Shown piece by piece: positions 44,421 to 57,400 of a stretch of 64,000 bases of DNA. The translations under genes were made by a program, and so were the position numbers. The stretch is from Penium margaritaceum (taxonomy: Eukaryota; Streptophyta; Zygnematophyceae; Desmidiales; Peniaceae). Positions within the stretch are counted from its first letter, which is position 1, and every line of letters begins with the position of its first letter. The notes below the pieces were generated by a model that worked only from the letters and a program-made list of their open reading frames with translations, searched no databases and had not been told where the DNA came from. The stretch covers positions 185,937 through 249,936 of the forward strand of contig SZWC01000507.1 in NCBI GenBank assembly GCA_023375785.1, written 5' to 3'.

Positions 44421-47400
44421 TGGAGCAAGTCAGAGAACAGTGTAGCAAGCCAGAGAATGGTGAAGCAAGCCAGAGTATGGTGGAGCAAGCCAGAGAACGG
44501 TGGAGCAAGCCAGAGAAGTGTGGAGCAAGCCAGAGAATGGTGGAGCAATCCAAAGAAAGGTGGAATAAGTCAGATAATGGTGGAGCAAGCCACAGAACGT
44601 TGACGTGAAGAATGGTGGCGCAAGCCAAAGAATGGTGGAGCAAGGCAAAGAACGGTGGAGCAAGTCGATGAACGGTGAAGCAAGCCAGAGGATGGTGGAG
44701 CAAGCCAGAGAAGGGTGGAGCAAGCCAGAGAACCGTGGAGCAAGTCAGAGAATGGTGGAGCAAGCCAGAGAACGGTGGAGCAAGCCAGAGAAGTGTGGAG
44801 CAAGCCAGAGAAAGGTTGAGCGATTCAGAAAAAGGTTGTGCAGGCAAGAGAAAAGTGAAGCAGGCAAGACAACAGTGGAGCAAGGCAGAGAAAGGTGGAG
44901 CAAGACAGAGAAAGATGGAGCAAGCCAGAGAAAGTAGGAGCAAGCCAGAGAACCGTGGGACAAGCCAGAGGAAGGTGGTGCAAGCCGGAGAAAGGTGGAA
45001 CAGGCCAGAGAAGGTGGAGCAAGCCAGAGAACGGTGGAGCAAGCCAGAAAAGGGTGGAGTTAGCCAGAGAAAGGTCGAGCAGGCCAGAGAAAGGTGGAGC
45101 AAGCCAGTGAAGGGTGGAGGAAGCAAGAGAAAGGTGGAGCAATTCAGAGAAATGTGGAGCAAGCCAGAGAAAGGTGGAGCAAGCCAAGGAAAGTTGGAGC
45201 AAGCAAGAGAACGGTAGGGTAAGCCAGAGAAAGGTGGAGTAAGCCAGAGAAAGTTGAAGCATGCCAGAGAAAGGTGCAGCAAGCCAGGGAAAGGTGAAGG
45301 GAGCCAGAGAAAGGAGGAGCAGGCCAGAAAAAGATGGAGCAAGCCAGGGAAAGGTGGAGCAAGGAAGAGAAAGGTGGAGCAAGCCAGAGAAGGTGGAGCA
45401 AGCCAGAGAACGGTGGAGCATGCCAGAGAAAGGTTGATCAAGTCAGAGAACGGTGGAGCAAGCCAGAGAAAGCTGGAGCAAGCAAGAGAACGGCGGAGTG
45501 AGCCAAAGAATGGTGGAGCAAGCCAGAAAACAATGGAGCAAGCCAGAGAAAGCCAGAGAATGGTTGAGCGAGCCAGCGAACGGTGGAGCAAGCCACACAA
45601 AGGTGGAGTAAGCCAGGGAAAGGTGGAGCAATCCAGAGAAAGGTGGAGCAAGCCAGAGAAAGGTTAAGCAAGCCAGAGAAAGGTGGAGCAAGCCAGAGAA
45701 AGGTGGAGCAAGCCAGGGAAAGGTGAACCAAGCCAGAGAAAGGTGGAGCAAGCCGGAGAACGGTGGAGAAAGTCAGGGAACAGTGGACCAAGCCATAGAA
45801 AGGTGGAGAAAGCCAAAGAATGGTGGAGTAAGCTAGAGAACGTAAGAGCAAGCCAGAGAAAGGTGCAGCAGACTAAAGAAAGGTAGAGTAGGCCAGGGAA
45901 CAGTAGAGCAAGTCAAAAGATGGTGGAAAAAGCCAGAGAACAATGGAACAATCCACACAAAGGCGGAAAAAGCCAAAGAAAGGTGGAGCAAGCCAGAGAA
46001 AGGTGGAGCGAGCCAGAGAATGGTTAAGTAAGCCAGAGAAAGGTGGAGCAAGCCAAAGAAAGGTGGTGCAATCAAGAAAAACATGAAGAAACCCAGAGAA
46101 TGGTGGAGTAGGCCAGAGAACTGTGGAGCAAGCCAGTGAAAGGCGGAGCAAGGAAGAGAACGGTGGAGCAAGCCAGAGAAAGGTGGAGCAGGCCAGCGAT
46201 CGGTGCAGCAAGCCAAGGAAAGGTGAAGCAAGGCATAGAAAGGTGGAGCAAGCCAGAGAAAGGCGGAGCAAGGAAGAGAACGGTGGAGCAAGCCAGAGAA
46301 AGGTGGAGCAGGCCAGCGATCGGTGCAGCAAGCCAAGGAAAGGTGAAGCAAGGCATAGAAAGGTGGAGCAAGCCAGACAACGGTGGAGTAAGCCAGAGAT
46401 CCTTCGAGCAAGCCAGAGGAAGGTGGAGGACGCAAGGGAAAAGAGGAGCAAGCGAGAGAGCGGTGGAGAAAGCCAGAGAAGGGTGGAGCAAGTCGGAGAA
46501 CTGTGGAGAAAGCCACACAAAGGTAGAGTAAGCCTGGGAAAGGTGGAGAAAGCTAGAGAAAGGTGGAGAAAGCCAGAGAAAGGTGGAGCAAGCCAGGGAA
46601 AGTTGGTGCAGGCCAGAGGAAGGTGAAGCAAGCCAGAGAAAGGTGGAGAAAGCCAGTGAACGTTGGAGCAAGCCAGAGAAAAGTGTGGCATGCAAGAGCA
46701 ATGTTGAGGAAATGCGAGAATGTTGGAGCAAGCAAGAGAAAGGTTGATCAAGCCAGAGATTGGTTGAGCAAGCCAGTGAAATGTGGAGAAAGACAAAGAA
46801 AGGCGGAGCAAGGCAGGGAAAGGTAGAGAAAGCCAGAGAGAGGTGGAGCAAGCCAGGGAAAGGTGGGGCAACCCAGAGAAAGGTGGAGCAAGCCAAAGAA
46901 AGGTGGAGCAAGCCAGAGAACGATGGAGCAAGCCATAGAAATGTGGAGCAATCCAGAGAAAGGTGGAGCAAGCCAAAGAAAGGTGGAGCAAGTCAGAGAA
47001 CGATGGAGCATGCCAGAGAAAGGCGGAGCAAGCCAGAGAATCCTGGATTGAGCTAGAAAATGGTCGGGCAAGCCAGAGAAAGGTGGAGCAGAGCAGAGAA
47101 AAGGTGGAGCAAGGCAGAGAACGGGGGAGCAAGCTAGAGAATGGCGGAACAAGCCAGAGAACGGTGGAGCAAGCCAGTTAAAGGTGGAGCAAGCCAGAGA
47201 AAGGTGGAGCAGAGCAGAGAAAAGGTGGAGCAAGGCAGAGAACGGGGGAGCAAGCTAGAGAATGGCGGAACAAGCCAGAGAACGGTGGAGCAAGCCAGTT
47301 AAAGGTGGAGCAAGCCACACAAAATGGCAGGAAGGCAGAGAAAGGTAGAGCAAGCCAGAGAACGGTGGAGCAAGCCAGAAAACAATGGAGTAAGCCAGAG

Positions 47401-50400
47401 GAAGGTAGAGCAAGCCAGAAATAGATGGAGCAAGCCAGAGAAAGGTAGAGCAAGCCAGAGAACGGTGGAGCAAGCCAGAAAACAATGGAGTAAGCCAGAG
47501 GAAGGTAGAGCAAGCCAGAAATAGATGGAGCAAGCCAGAGAAAGGTGCGGCAAGCCAGAGAAAGGTCGAGCAAGCCAGAGAACAGTGGAGCAAGACCGAG
47601 AACGGTGGATCAAGCCAGAGAATGGTGGAGCAAGTTAGAGAACAGTGGACCAAGCCAGAGAATAGTGAAGCAAGCCTGAGAAAGGTTGAGCAAGAAAGTG
47701 AAAGGCGGAGCAGGCCAGAGAAAGGTGGAGCAGGCCAGAAAAAGTGGGAGAAAGCCAGAGAAAGGTGGAGTAAACAAGCAAATGGTGGAGCAAGCCAGAG
47801 AACGGTGGAGCAAGGCAGAGATCGGTGGAGCAAGTCAGGGTACGGTAGAACAAGCCACACAACAGTGGAGCAAGCCTGAGAAAGGTGGAGCAAGCCAGAC
47901 AAAGGTGAAGAAAGCCAGAGAATGTTTGAGCAAGCCCAAGAACAGTGGAGCAAGCCAGAGAACGGTGGAGCCAGCCAAAGAAAGGTGGAGAAAGTCAGAG
48001 AACAGTGGAGCAAGCAAGCAAACGGTGGAGCAAGCCAGAAACTGCTAGAGCATGCCAGAGAAAGGTGGAGCAAGCCAGAGAAAGTTGAAGCAAGACAGAG
48101 AAAGGTAGAGCAAGCCCAAGAAAGTTGGGGCAACCCAGAGAAAGGTGAAGCAAGCTAGGGACTGGAGGAACAAGCTAGAAAAAGATGTAGCAAGCCAGGG
48201 AAAGGTGGAGCACGCCAGAGAAAGGTGGAGCAAGCCAGAGATAGGTGGAGCAAGCCAGAAAAAGATGGACCAAGCCAGAGAATGGTGGAGCAAGCCAGAG
48301 AACGGTGGAGCAAGCTAGAGATGAGTTGAGCAAGCTAGAGATCGGTGCAGCAAGCCAGTGAAAGGTTGAGGAAGTCAAAGAAAGATGGAGCAAGTCAGGG
48401 AAAGGTGGAGCATGTAAGAGAAAGGTTGAGCAAGCCAGAGAAAGTTGGAGCAAGCTAGAGACAGGTGGAGGAAGCCAGGGAAAGGTGAAGAGAGCTAGAG
48501 AAAGAAGGATCTAGTAAGAGAAAGGTGGAGCAATCCAGGGAAAGGTGGAGCAAGCCAGAGAAAGTTGGAGCAAGCTAGAGACAGGTGGAGGAAGCCAGGG
48601 AAAGGTGAAGAGAGCTAGAGAAAGAAGGATCTAGTAAGAGAAAGGTGGAGCAATCCAGGGAAAGGTGGAGCAAGCCAGAGAACAGTGGAGCAAGCGAGAG
48701 AACGGTGGAGCAAGGCAGAGAAATGTGGAGCAAGCCAGAGGAAGGTGGAGCAAGCCACTGAAAAGTGAAGCAAGCCAGAGAAAGGTGGACCAAGCCAGAC
48801 AAAGCTAGATCAAGCCTGAGAATTGTGGAGCAAGCCAAGAACGGTCGAGTAAGCCACAGAAAGGGGGAGCAAGCCACACAAGGATGGAGTGAGCCCGAGA
48901 ACGGCAAAGCAAGCCAGAGAACAGTGGAGAAAGTCAGAGAATGGTGGAGCAAGTCAAGAAACCGTGGAGAAAGCCAAGGAAGGGTGGAGAAAGTTAGGGA
49001 AAGGTGAAGCAAGCCAGAGAAAGGTGGAGCAATCCAGAAAACTTTGCAGCAAGCAAGGAAAGGTGGAGCAAGAAAGAGAATGGTGGAGCAAGTCAGAAAA
49101 CGGTGGAGCAAGCCAGAAAATGGTCGAGTAAGTCAGAGAAAGGTGGAGTAGGCTAAAGAAAGGTGGAGCAAGCCAGAGAACGGTGGAGCAAGCCAGACAA
49201 CAGTGGAACAAGCCAGAGAATGGTGGAGCAAGCCACGCAAAGGTGGGGCAAGCCAGAGAATGGTGGAGCAAGCCACTGAACGGTGGAGTAAGCCAGAGAA
49301 GGGTGGAGTAAGCCAGATAAAGGTGGAGTAATCCAGAGAAAGGTGGAGCAAGCCGAAGGAAGGTGGAGCAAGCCAGAGAACGGTGGAACAAGCCAGAGAA
49401 TGGTGGAGCAAGCCACTGAACGGTGGAGTAAGCCAGAGAAGGGTGGAGTAAGCCAGATAAAGGTGGAGTAATCCAGAGAAAGGTGGAGCAAGCCGAAGGA
49501 AGGTGGAGCAAGCCAGAGAACGGTAGAGCAAGCGAGTGAAAGGCAGAGCAAGCCAGGAAAAGGTGGAGCAAGCCAGAGAAAGGTGGAGCGAGCAAGAGAA
49601 CGGTTGACCAGTGCAGAGAACGGTGGATCAAGCCAGAGAGTGGTGGAGCAAACTAGAGAACGGTGGAGAGGGTGAGAGAACGGTGGAGCTGGCCAAAGAA
49701 CGGTGGAGCAAGGCATAAAATGGTGGAGCAAGCCAGAGAAAGGTGGAGAAAGCTAGAGAAAGGAAGAGCGAGCCAAAGAAAGGTGGAGTAGGCCAGAGAA
49801 AGGTGGAGCAAGCCACGGAAAGGTGGAGCAAGCCAGAGAACGGTACAGCAAGCAAGAGAAAGGTGGAGCAAGCCACGGAAAGGTGGAGCAAGCAAGAGAA
49901 AGGTAAAGCAAGCCAGAGAAAGGTAAAGCAAGCCGGAGAAAGGTGAAGCAAGCCCGAGATAGGTGCAGGAAGCCAGGGAAGGTGGAGCAATACAGAGAAA
50001 GGTGGAGCAGGCCATAGAAAGGTGGAGCAAGCCAAAGAACGATGGAGCAAGCCAGGAAAAGGTTGATCAAGTCAGAGAACGGTGGAGCAAGCCAGAGAAA
50101 GCTGGAGCAAGCAAGAGAACGGTGGAGTGAGCCAAAGAACGGTGGAGCAAGCCAGAGAACAGTGGAACAAGCCAGAGAACGGTTGAGCAAGCCAGCGAAC
50201 GGTGGAGCAATCCACACCAAGGTGGAGCCACTCAGGGAAAGATGGAGCAAGCCAGAGAAAGGTTGAGCAAGCAAGAGAAAGGTTCAGCAAGCCAGAGAAA
50301 GGTGGAGCAATCCAAAGAAAGGTGGAGCAATCCAGGGAAAGGTGTACCAAGCTAGAGTAAGGTGGAGCAAGCCGGAGACCGGTGGAGCAAGTCAGAGAAC

Positions 50401-53000
50401 GGTGGAGCAAGCCATAGAAAGATGGAACAAGCAAGAGAACGATGGAATAAGCTAGAGAACGGAGGAGCAAGTCAGAGAAAGGTGGAGCAGGCTAAAGAAA
50501 GGTGGAGCAGGCCAGAGAATGGTGGAACAAGCCACAGAACGGTGGAACAAGCCACAGAAAAGCGCAGCAAGCCAGAGAAAGGTGGAGCAGGCTAAAGAAA
50601 GGTGGAGCAGGCCAGAGAATGGTGGAACAAGCCACAGAACGGTGGAACAAGCCACAGAAAAGCGCAGCAAGCCAGAGAGAGGTAGAGCAAGCCAGAGAAA
50701 GGAGGAGGAGGCCAGAGAACGGTGGACTAAGCTAGAGAAAGGTGGAGCAAGCCAGAGAAAGATGGAGCAGTCCAGAGAAAGATGAAGAAAGCCAGAGAAA
50801 GGTAGAGTAAGCAACATAACTGTGGAGAAAGCTAGTGAAACGCAGAGCAAGCCAGAGAACGTTGGAGCAAGCCAGAGAACGGCGGAGCAAGCCAGAGAAA
50901 GATGGAGCAATCCATAGAACGGTGGAGCAAGCCAGAGAAAAGTGGAGCAAGGCAGAGAAAGTTTGAGCAGGCCAGAGAAAGGTGGAGCAGGCTTGAGAAA
51001 GATGGAGCAAGCGAGAGAACAGTGGAGGAAGCTACAGGACGGTGGAGAAGACCACAGAACAATGGAGCACGCCAGAAAACGGTGGAGCAAGCCAGAGAAA
51101 GGTGGAGCAAGCCAGTGAAGGGTGGAGCAGGCCAGAGAATGATGGAGCAGGCCAGAGAGAGGTGGAAAAAGCAAGAGAAATATGGAGCAAGCCAGAGGAA
51201 TGTGGAGCAAGCCAGAGAACGGTGGAGCAAGTCAGAGAAAGGTTGAGGAGTCCAGAAAAAAACTAGCAGGCAAGAGAAACATGGACCAGGCCAGAGAAAG
51301 GTGGAGCAGGCCAGAGAAAGGCAGAGCAGGCCATGAAACCTGAAGCAAGCCAGAGAACGGTGGAGAAGGCGATGGAAAGGTGGAGTAGGCCAGAGAAAGT
51401 TGGAGCAAGGAAGAGAAAGGTGGAGCAAGTCAGAGAATGGTGGAGCAAGCCAGAGAATGGTGGAGTAAGTCAGAGAACGGTGGAGCAGGCAAGAGAAAGG
51501 TGGAGTAGGCCAAAGAAAGTTGGATTAAGGCAGAGAAAGGTGGAGCAAGCCAGAGAATGGTGGAGTAAGTCAGAGAACGGTGGAGCAGGCAAGAGAAAGG
51601 TGGAGTAGGCCAAAGAAAGTTGGATTAAGGCAGAGAAAGGTGGATCAAGCAAGAGATAGGTGGAGCAAGCCAGAGAAAGGTGGAGCTAGCCAGAGAACAG
51701 TGAAGCAAGCCAAGAAAAGGTGGAGCAAGGCATAGAAAGGTGGAGCCAGCCGCAGAAAGGTAGACCAAGCCACAGAACAGTATAGCAAGCCAGAGAACGT
51801 TGGTGCAAGCTAGAGAAAATCGAAGCATGCCAGAGAAAGGTGAAGCAAGCCAGAGAACAGTGGAGCAACTCAAACAAAGCTGGAGCTAGCCGTAGAAATG
51901 TTTATTTAGCAGGAGAACGTTCGAGCAATCCAGAGAAAGGTTGAGCAAGCCAGAGATTGGTGGGGCAAACCAGTGAAAGGTGGAGCAAGCCACAAAAAGG
52001 TGGAAGAAGCTAGAGAAAGGTAGAGCAAGTCCGAAAACGGTAGGGCAAGCCAGAGAACAGTGGAGTAAACCAGAGAAAGGTGGAGCAAGCCAGAGATAGG
52101 TGGAGCAAGACAGAGAAATGAGAAGCAAGCCAGAGAATGGTGGAAAAGGCCAGAGAACGGAAGAGCAAGCTGGAGAACGGTGGATCAAGCCAGAGAATGG
52201 TGGAACAAGCTAGAGAACGGTGGAGCAAGCCATAGAACAGTGGAGTAAGCCTGAGAAAGGTGAAGCAGGCAAGGGAAAGGTGGAGCAGGCCAGAGAAAGT
52301 GGGAGCAAGCAAGAGCAGAGTGGAGCAAACAAGCCAATGGTGGAGCAAGCCAGAGAACGGTGGAGCAAGCCATAGAACAGTGGAGTAAGCCTGAGAAAGG
52401 TGAAGCAGGCAAGGGAAAGGTGGAGCAGGCCAGAGAAAGTGGGAGCAAGCAAGAGCAGAGTGGAGCAAACAAGCCAATGGTGGAGCAAGCCAGAGAACGG
52501 TGGAGCCAGTCAGAGAACAGTGGAGGAAGTCAGAGTATGGTAGAGCAAGCCAGAGAACAGTGGAGCAAGCCTGAGAAAGATGGAGCAAGCTAGAGAACAG
52601 TGTAGCAAGCCAGAGGACGGTGGAGCAAGCCAGAAAATGGTGGAGCAAGCGAGAGAAAGTTGAAGCAAGCTAGAGAAACGTGGAGCAAGCCAGAGAGAGG
52701 TGGAGCAACAAATAGAAAGGTGGAGCAAGCTAGGGGAAGGAGGAACAAGCCAGAAATAGATGTAGCAAGCCAGGGAGAGGCGGAGCAAGCCAGAGAAAGG
52801 TGGAGCAAGCCAGAAAAAGGTGGAGAAAGCCAGGGAAAGGTGGACCAGGCCAGAGAAAGGTGGAGCAAGCCAGAAAACGGTGGAGCAAGCGAGTGAAAGG
52901 TTGAGAAGGAAACAGATTAGTGGACTAAGACAGTGAAAGGTGGAGCAAGCCAAAGAAAGATGGAGCAATTCAGGTAAAGGCGGAGCAATCCAGAGAAAGG
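43735..53000 (+). repeat. Module B of the satellite, first copy
   Basis: It corresponds in order to about 54440-64000. Anchors include GACGTGAAGAATGGTGG (44592) with AGGTGAAGAATGGTGG (55271), the CATGCAAGAGCAATGTTGAG run (46690) with CATGCC-type relatives (57316), AAGAAGGATCTAGTAAGAG (48500; 59190), AAAAAAACTAGCA (51257; 61785) and CCATGAAACCTGAAGCAAG (51331; 61859). The offset is about 10.5-11.0 kb. Confidence 0.85.
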
Positions 53001-54439
53001 TGGAGCTAGCCAGAGACAGGTGGAGCAAGCCAAGGAAAGGTTAAGCGATCTAAAGGAAGGTGGAGAAAATAAGAGAATGGTGGAGCAAGGCAGAGAAAGG
53101 TGGAGCAAGCCAGAAAACAGTCGAGCAAGCCAGAGAACGGTGGAGCAAGGCAGAGAAAGGTGGAGCAAGCCAGTGAAAGGTGGAGTAAGCCACAAAACGG
53201 CAGAGGAAGCCAGAGAAAGGTGGAGCAAGACAGAGAAAGGTGGATCAAGGCAGAGAAAGGTGGAGCTGGCTAAGGAAAGGTGGAGCAAGCCAGAGAAAGA
53301 TGGAGCAAGCCAGAGAAGGTGGATTAAGCCACAGAACAATGGAGAAAGCCAGTGAAAGGCGGAGCAAGCCAGAGAAAGGTGGAGCTGGCTAAGGAAAGGT
53401 GGAGCAAGCCAGAGAAAGATGGAGCAAGCCAGAGAAGGTGGATTAAGCCACAGAACAATGGAGAAAGCCAGTGAAAGGCGGAGCAAGCCAGGGAAAGGTG
53501 GAGCAAGGCAGAGAAAGGAGGAGCAAGCCAGAGAATGGTGAAGCAAGCCAGAGAAAGGTGGATCAAGCCAGAGAATTGTGGAGCAAGCTAGAGAACGGTG
53601 GAGCAAGCAAGAGAACGGTGGAGCTGGCCAGAGAACGGTGGAGCAAGGCAGAGAACGGTGGAGCAAGCCAGAGAAAGGTTGAGAAAATCAGGGAAAGGTA
53701 AAGCAAGCCCAAGAATGTTGGAGTAAGCCAGAGAAAGGTGGAGCAAGCCAGACAAAAGTGGAGCGAACTGGAGAATGGTGGAGCAATCCAAAGAATGGTG
53801 GAGCAGGCTAGAGAGAGGCGGAGTAACCCAGAGAACAGTGGAGCAAGCCAAAGAATGGTGGAGCAAGCCAGAGAAAGATGGATCAAGCCAGAGAATGTTG
53901 GAGCAAGCCAGAGAACGGTGGAGCAAGCAAGAGAAAGGTGGAGCAAGCCAGAGAAAGGTGGAACAATGCAGAGAAAGATGATGAAAGCCAAATAAAGTTG
54001 GAGTTAGCCAAAGAAGTGTGGAGCATGCCAGTGAAAGGCGGAACCGCCAGAGAACGGTGAAGCAAGTCAAAGAATGGTGGGGCAAGCCAAAGAACAGTGG
54101 AGCAAGCTAGAGAAATGTGGAGCAATCTAAAGAAAGGTGGAGCAAGCGAGAGAAAGGTCGAGCAAGCCAGATGAAGTTGGAGCAGGCCTGAGAAATGTGG
54201 ACCAGGCCCGAGAATAGTGGAGCATGTGAGAGAATAGTGGAGGAAGCTAGAAAACGGTGGAGTAGGCCCGAGAACGATAGAGCAGGTCAGAGAACGGTGG
54301 AGAAAGCCAGAGAAAGGTGGAGCAAGCCACAAAACAATGGAGCAGGCCAGAGAATGGTGGATGAGGCCAGAGAGAGGTAGAGCAAGCAAGATAAATATTG
54401 AGCAAGTCAGAGAAATTTGGAACAAGCCAGAGAACGGTG

Positions 54440-57400
54440 GAGCAAGCCAGAGAAAGGTTGATCAAGTCAGAGAACGGTGGAGAAGCCAGAGAAAGGTGGA
54501 GCAAGCCAGAGAACGGTGGAGTGAGCCAAGGAGCGGTGGAGCAAGTCAGATAACGATGGAGCTAGCCATTGAAAGGTGGAGCAAAAAAGAGAATGGCGGA
54601 GTAAGCAAGAGAACGGTGGAGCAAGCAAGAGAAGGGAGGAGAAAGCTAAAAAAAGAAAGAGCTGGCAAGAGAAAGGTGAAGCAAACCAGAAAACGGTGGA
54701 AGAAGCCAGAGAACCGTCGAGCAAGCCACACAAAGGTGGAGCAAACCAATGAAAGGTCGAGCAAGCTAGAGAAAGGTGAAGCAAGCCAGGAAACGGTGGA
54801 GTAAGCTAGAGAAAGTAGGAGTAAGCAAGTGAAAGGTGGGACAATACAGAGAAAGATGGAAAAAGCCAAAGAAAGGTTCAGCAAGCCAGAGAACAGTGGA
54901 GCAAGCCAAAGAAATGCAGAGCATGCCAGAGAACGGTGGAGCAAGCCAGAAAATGGTGGAGCAAGCCTGAGAACGGTGGAGCAAGCCAGAGAAAGGTGGA
55001 GCAATCCAGAGAACGGTGGAGCAAGCCAGAGAAAGGTGGAACAAGCTAGCAAAAGTTAAAGCAGGCCAGAGAAAGATGGAGCAGGCCAGAGAACGGTGGA
55101 GCAAGCCAGAGAAAAGTGGAGCAAGCCAGAGAACGGTGGAGCAAGCCAGAGAACGTTGGAGCAAGCCAGAGAACTGTGGAGCCAGAGAAGGGTGGAGCAA
55201 CCAGAGATTGGTGGAGCAATCCAAGAAAAGGTGGAACAAGCCAGATAATGGTGGAGCAAGCCAGAGAACGGTGAGGTGAAGAATGGTGGAGCAAGCAAGA
55301 GAACGGTAGAGCAAGGCAAAGAACGGTGGATCAAGTCGACGAACGGTGGAGCAAGCCAGAGGATGGTGGAGCAAGCCAGAGAAGGGTGGAGCAAGCCACA
55401 GAAAGGTGAAGAAGACAGAGAAAGGTGGATTTAGCCAGAGAATGGTGGAGCAAGCCAGAAAATGTTGGCGCAATCTAGAGAATGGTGGAGCAAGCCAGAG
55501 AACCGTGGAGCAAGCCAGAGAATGGTGGAGGAAGCCAGGGAAAGGTGGAGCAAGCCAGAGAAAGGTGGAGCAAGCCAGAGAGAGGTTGCGCAAGCCATGG
55601 ATAGCAAGCCAGAGATGGGTGGAGCAAGCCAGCAAAAGGTGTAGCAGGCCAGAGAAATGTTTACCCTAAACCAGAGAACAATACAGTAATTCAAACGAAG
55701 GTGGAGCAAGACAGAAAACGGCAGAGAAATGTGGAGCAAGCCGGAGAAAGGTTGAGCAATTCACAAGAAGGTTGTGCAGGCCAGAGAAAAGTGGAGCAGG
55801 CTAGAGAACAGTGGAGCAATTCAGAGAAAGATGGAGCAAGCCATAGAATTGTGGAGGAAGCCAGAGAACGGTGGGGTAAGCCAGAGAAAGGTGGTGCAAG
55901 CCAGAGAAAGGTGGAACAGGCCAAAGAAGGTGGAGCAAACTATAGAACGGTGGAGCAAGCCAGAGAACGGTGGGGTAAGCCAGAGAAAGGTGGTGCAAGC
56001 CAGAGAAAGGTGGAACAGGCCAAAGAAGGTGGAGCAAACTATAGAACGGTGGAGCAAGCCAGGAAAGGCTGGAGCAAGCCAGAGAAAGGTCGAGCAGGCC
56101 AGAGAAAGGTGGAGTAAGCCAGAGAAGGGTTGAGGAAGCCAGAGAAAGGTGGAGTTAATGAGAGAAATGTGGAGCAAGCCAGAGAAAGGTGGAGCAAGCC
56201 AAGGAAAGTTGGAGCAAGCCAGAGAAAGGTCGAGCAGGCCAGAGAAAGGTGGAGTAAGCCAGAGAAGGGTTGAGGAAGCCAGAGAAAGGTGGAGTTAATG
56301 AGAGAAATGTGGAGCAAGCCAGAGAAAGGTGGAGCAAGCCAAGGAAAGTTGGAGCAAGCGAGAGAATGGAAGGACAAGCCAGAGAAAGGTGGAGCAAGCC
56401 AGAGAAAGGTGCGGCATGCCAGACAAAGGTGCAGCAAGCCAGGGAAAGGTGGAGGGTGCCAGAGAAAGGTAGAGCAGGCCAGAGAAATATGGAGCAAGCC
56501 AGGGAAACGTGGAGCAAGCAAGAGAAGGTTGGAGTAAGCCAGAGAAAGATGGAGCAAGCCAAAGAACGGTCGAGCAAGCCAGAGAAAGGTTAATCAAATT
56601 AGAGAATGGTGGAGCAAGCCAAAGAAATCTGGAGCAAGCAAGACAACGTCAGAGTGAGCCAAAAAACGGTGGAGCAAGCCAGAGAACAATGGAGCAAGCC
56701 AGAGAATGGTTGAGCAAGCCAGCAAACAGTGGAGCAAGCCATACAAAGGTGGAGTAAGCCAGGGAAAGCTGGAGCAAGCCAGAGAAAGGTGGAGCAAGCC
56801 AGAGAAAGGTTAAGCAAGCCAGAGAAAGGTGGAGCAAGCCAGAGAAAGATGGAGAAAGCCAGGGAAAGGTGAACCAATCCAGAGAAAGGTGGAGCAAGCC
56901 AGAGAACGGTGGAGCAAGTGAGAGCACGGTGGATCGAGCCATATAAAGGTGGAGAAAGCCAAAGAACGGTGGAGTAAGCTAGAGAACAGAGGAGCAAGCC
57001 AAAGAAAGGTGCAGCAGGCTAAAGAAAGGTGGAGCAGGCCAGAGAACGGTGTAGCAAGCCAGAAAATGGTGGAAGAAGCCAGAGAACGATGGAACAATCC
57101 ACACAAAGGCGGAAAAAGCCAAAGAAAGGTGAAGCAAGCCAGACAAAGGTAGAGTAAGCCAGGGAAAGGTGGAGAAAGCTACAGAAAGGTGGAGCAAGCC
57201 AGAGAAAGGTGGAGCAAGGCGGGGAAAGTTGGAGCAGGCCAGAAAAAGGTGAAGCAAGCCAAATAAAGGTGGAGCAAGCCAGAGAACGTTGGAGCAAGCC
57301 ACAGAAAAGTGCGGTATGCCAGAGCAATGTCGAGCAAGTGAGAGAATGTTGGAGCAAGCCAGAGAAAGGTTGATCATGCCAGAGATTGGTGGAGCAAGCC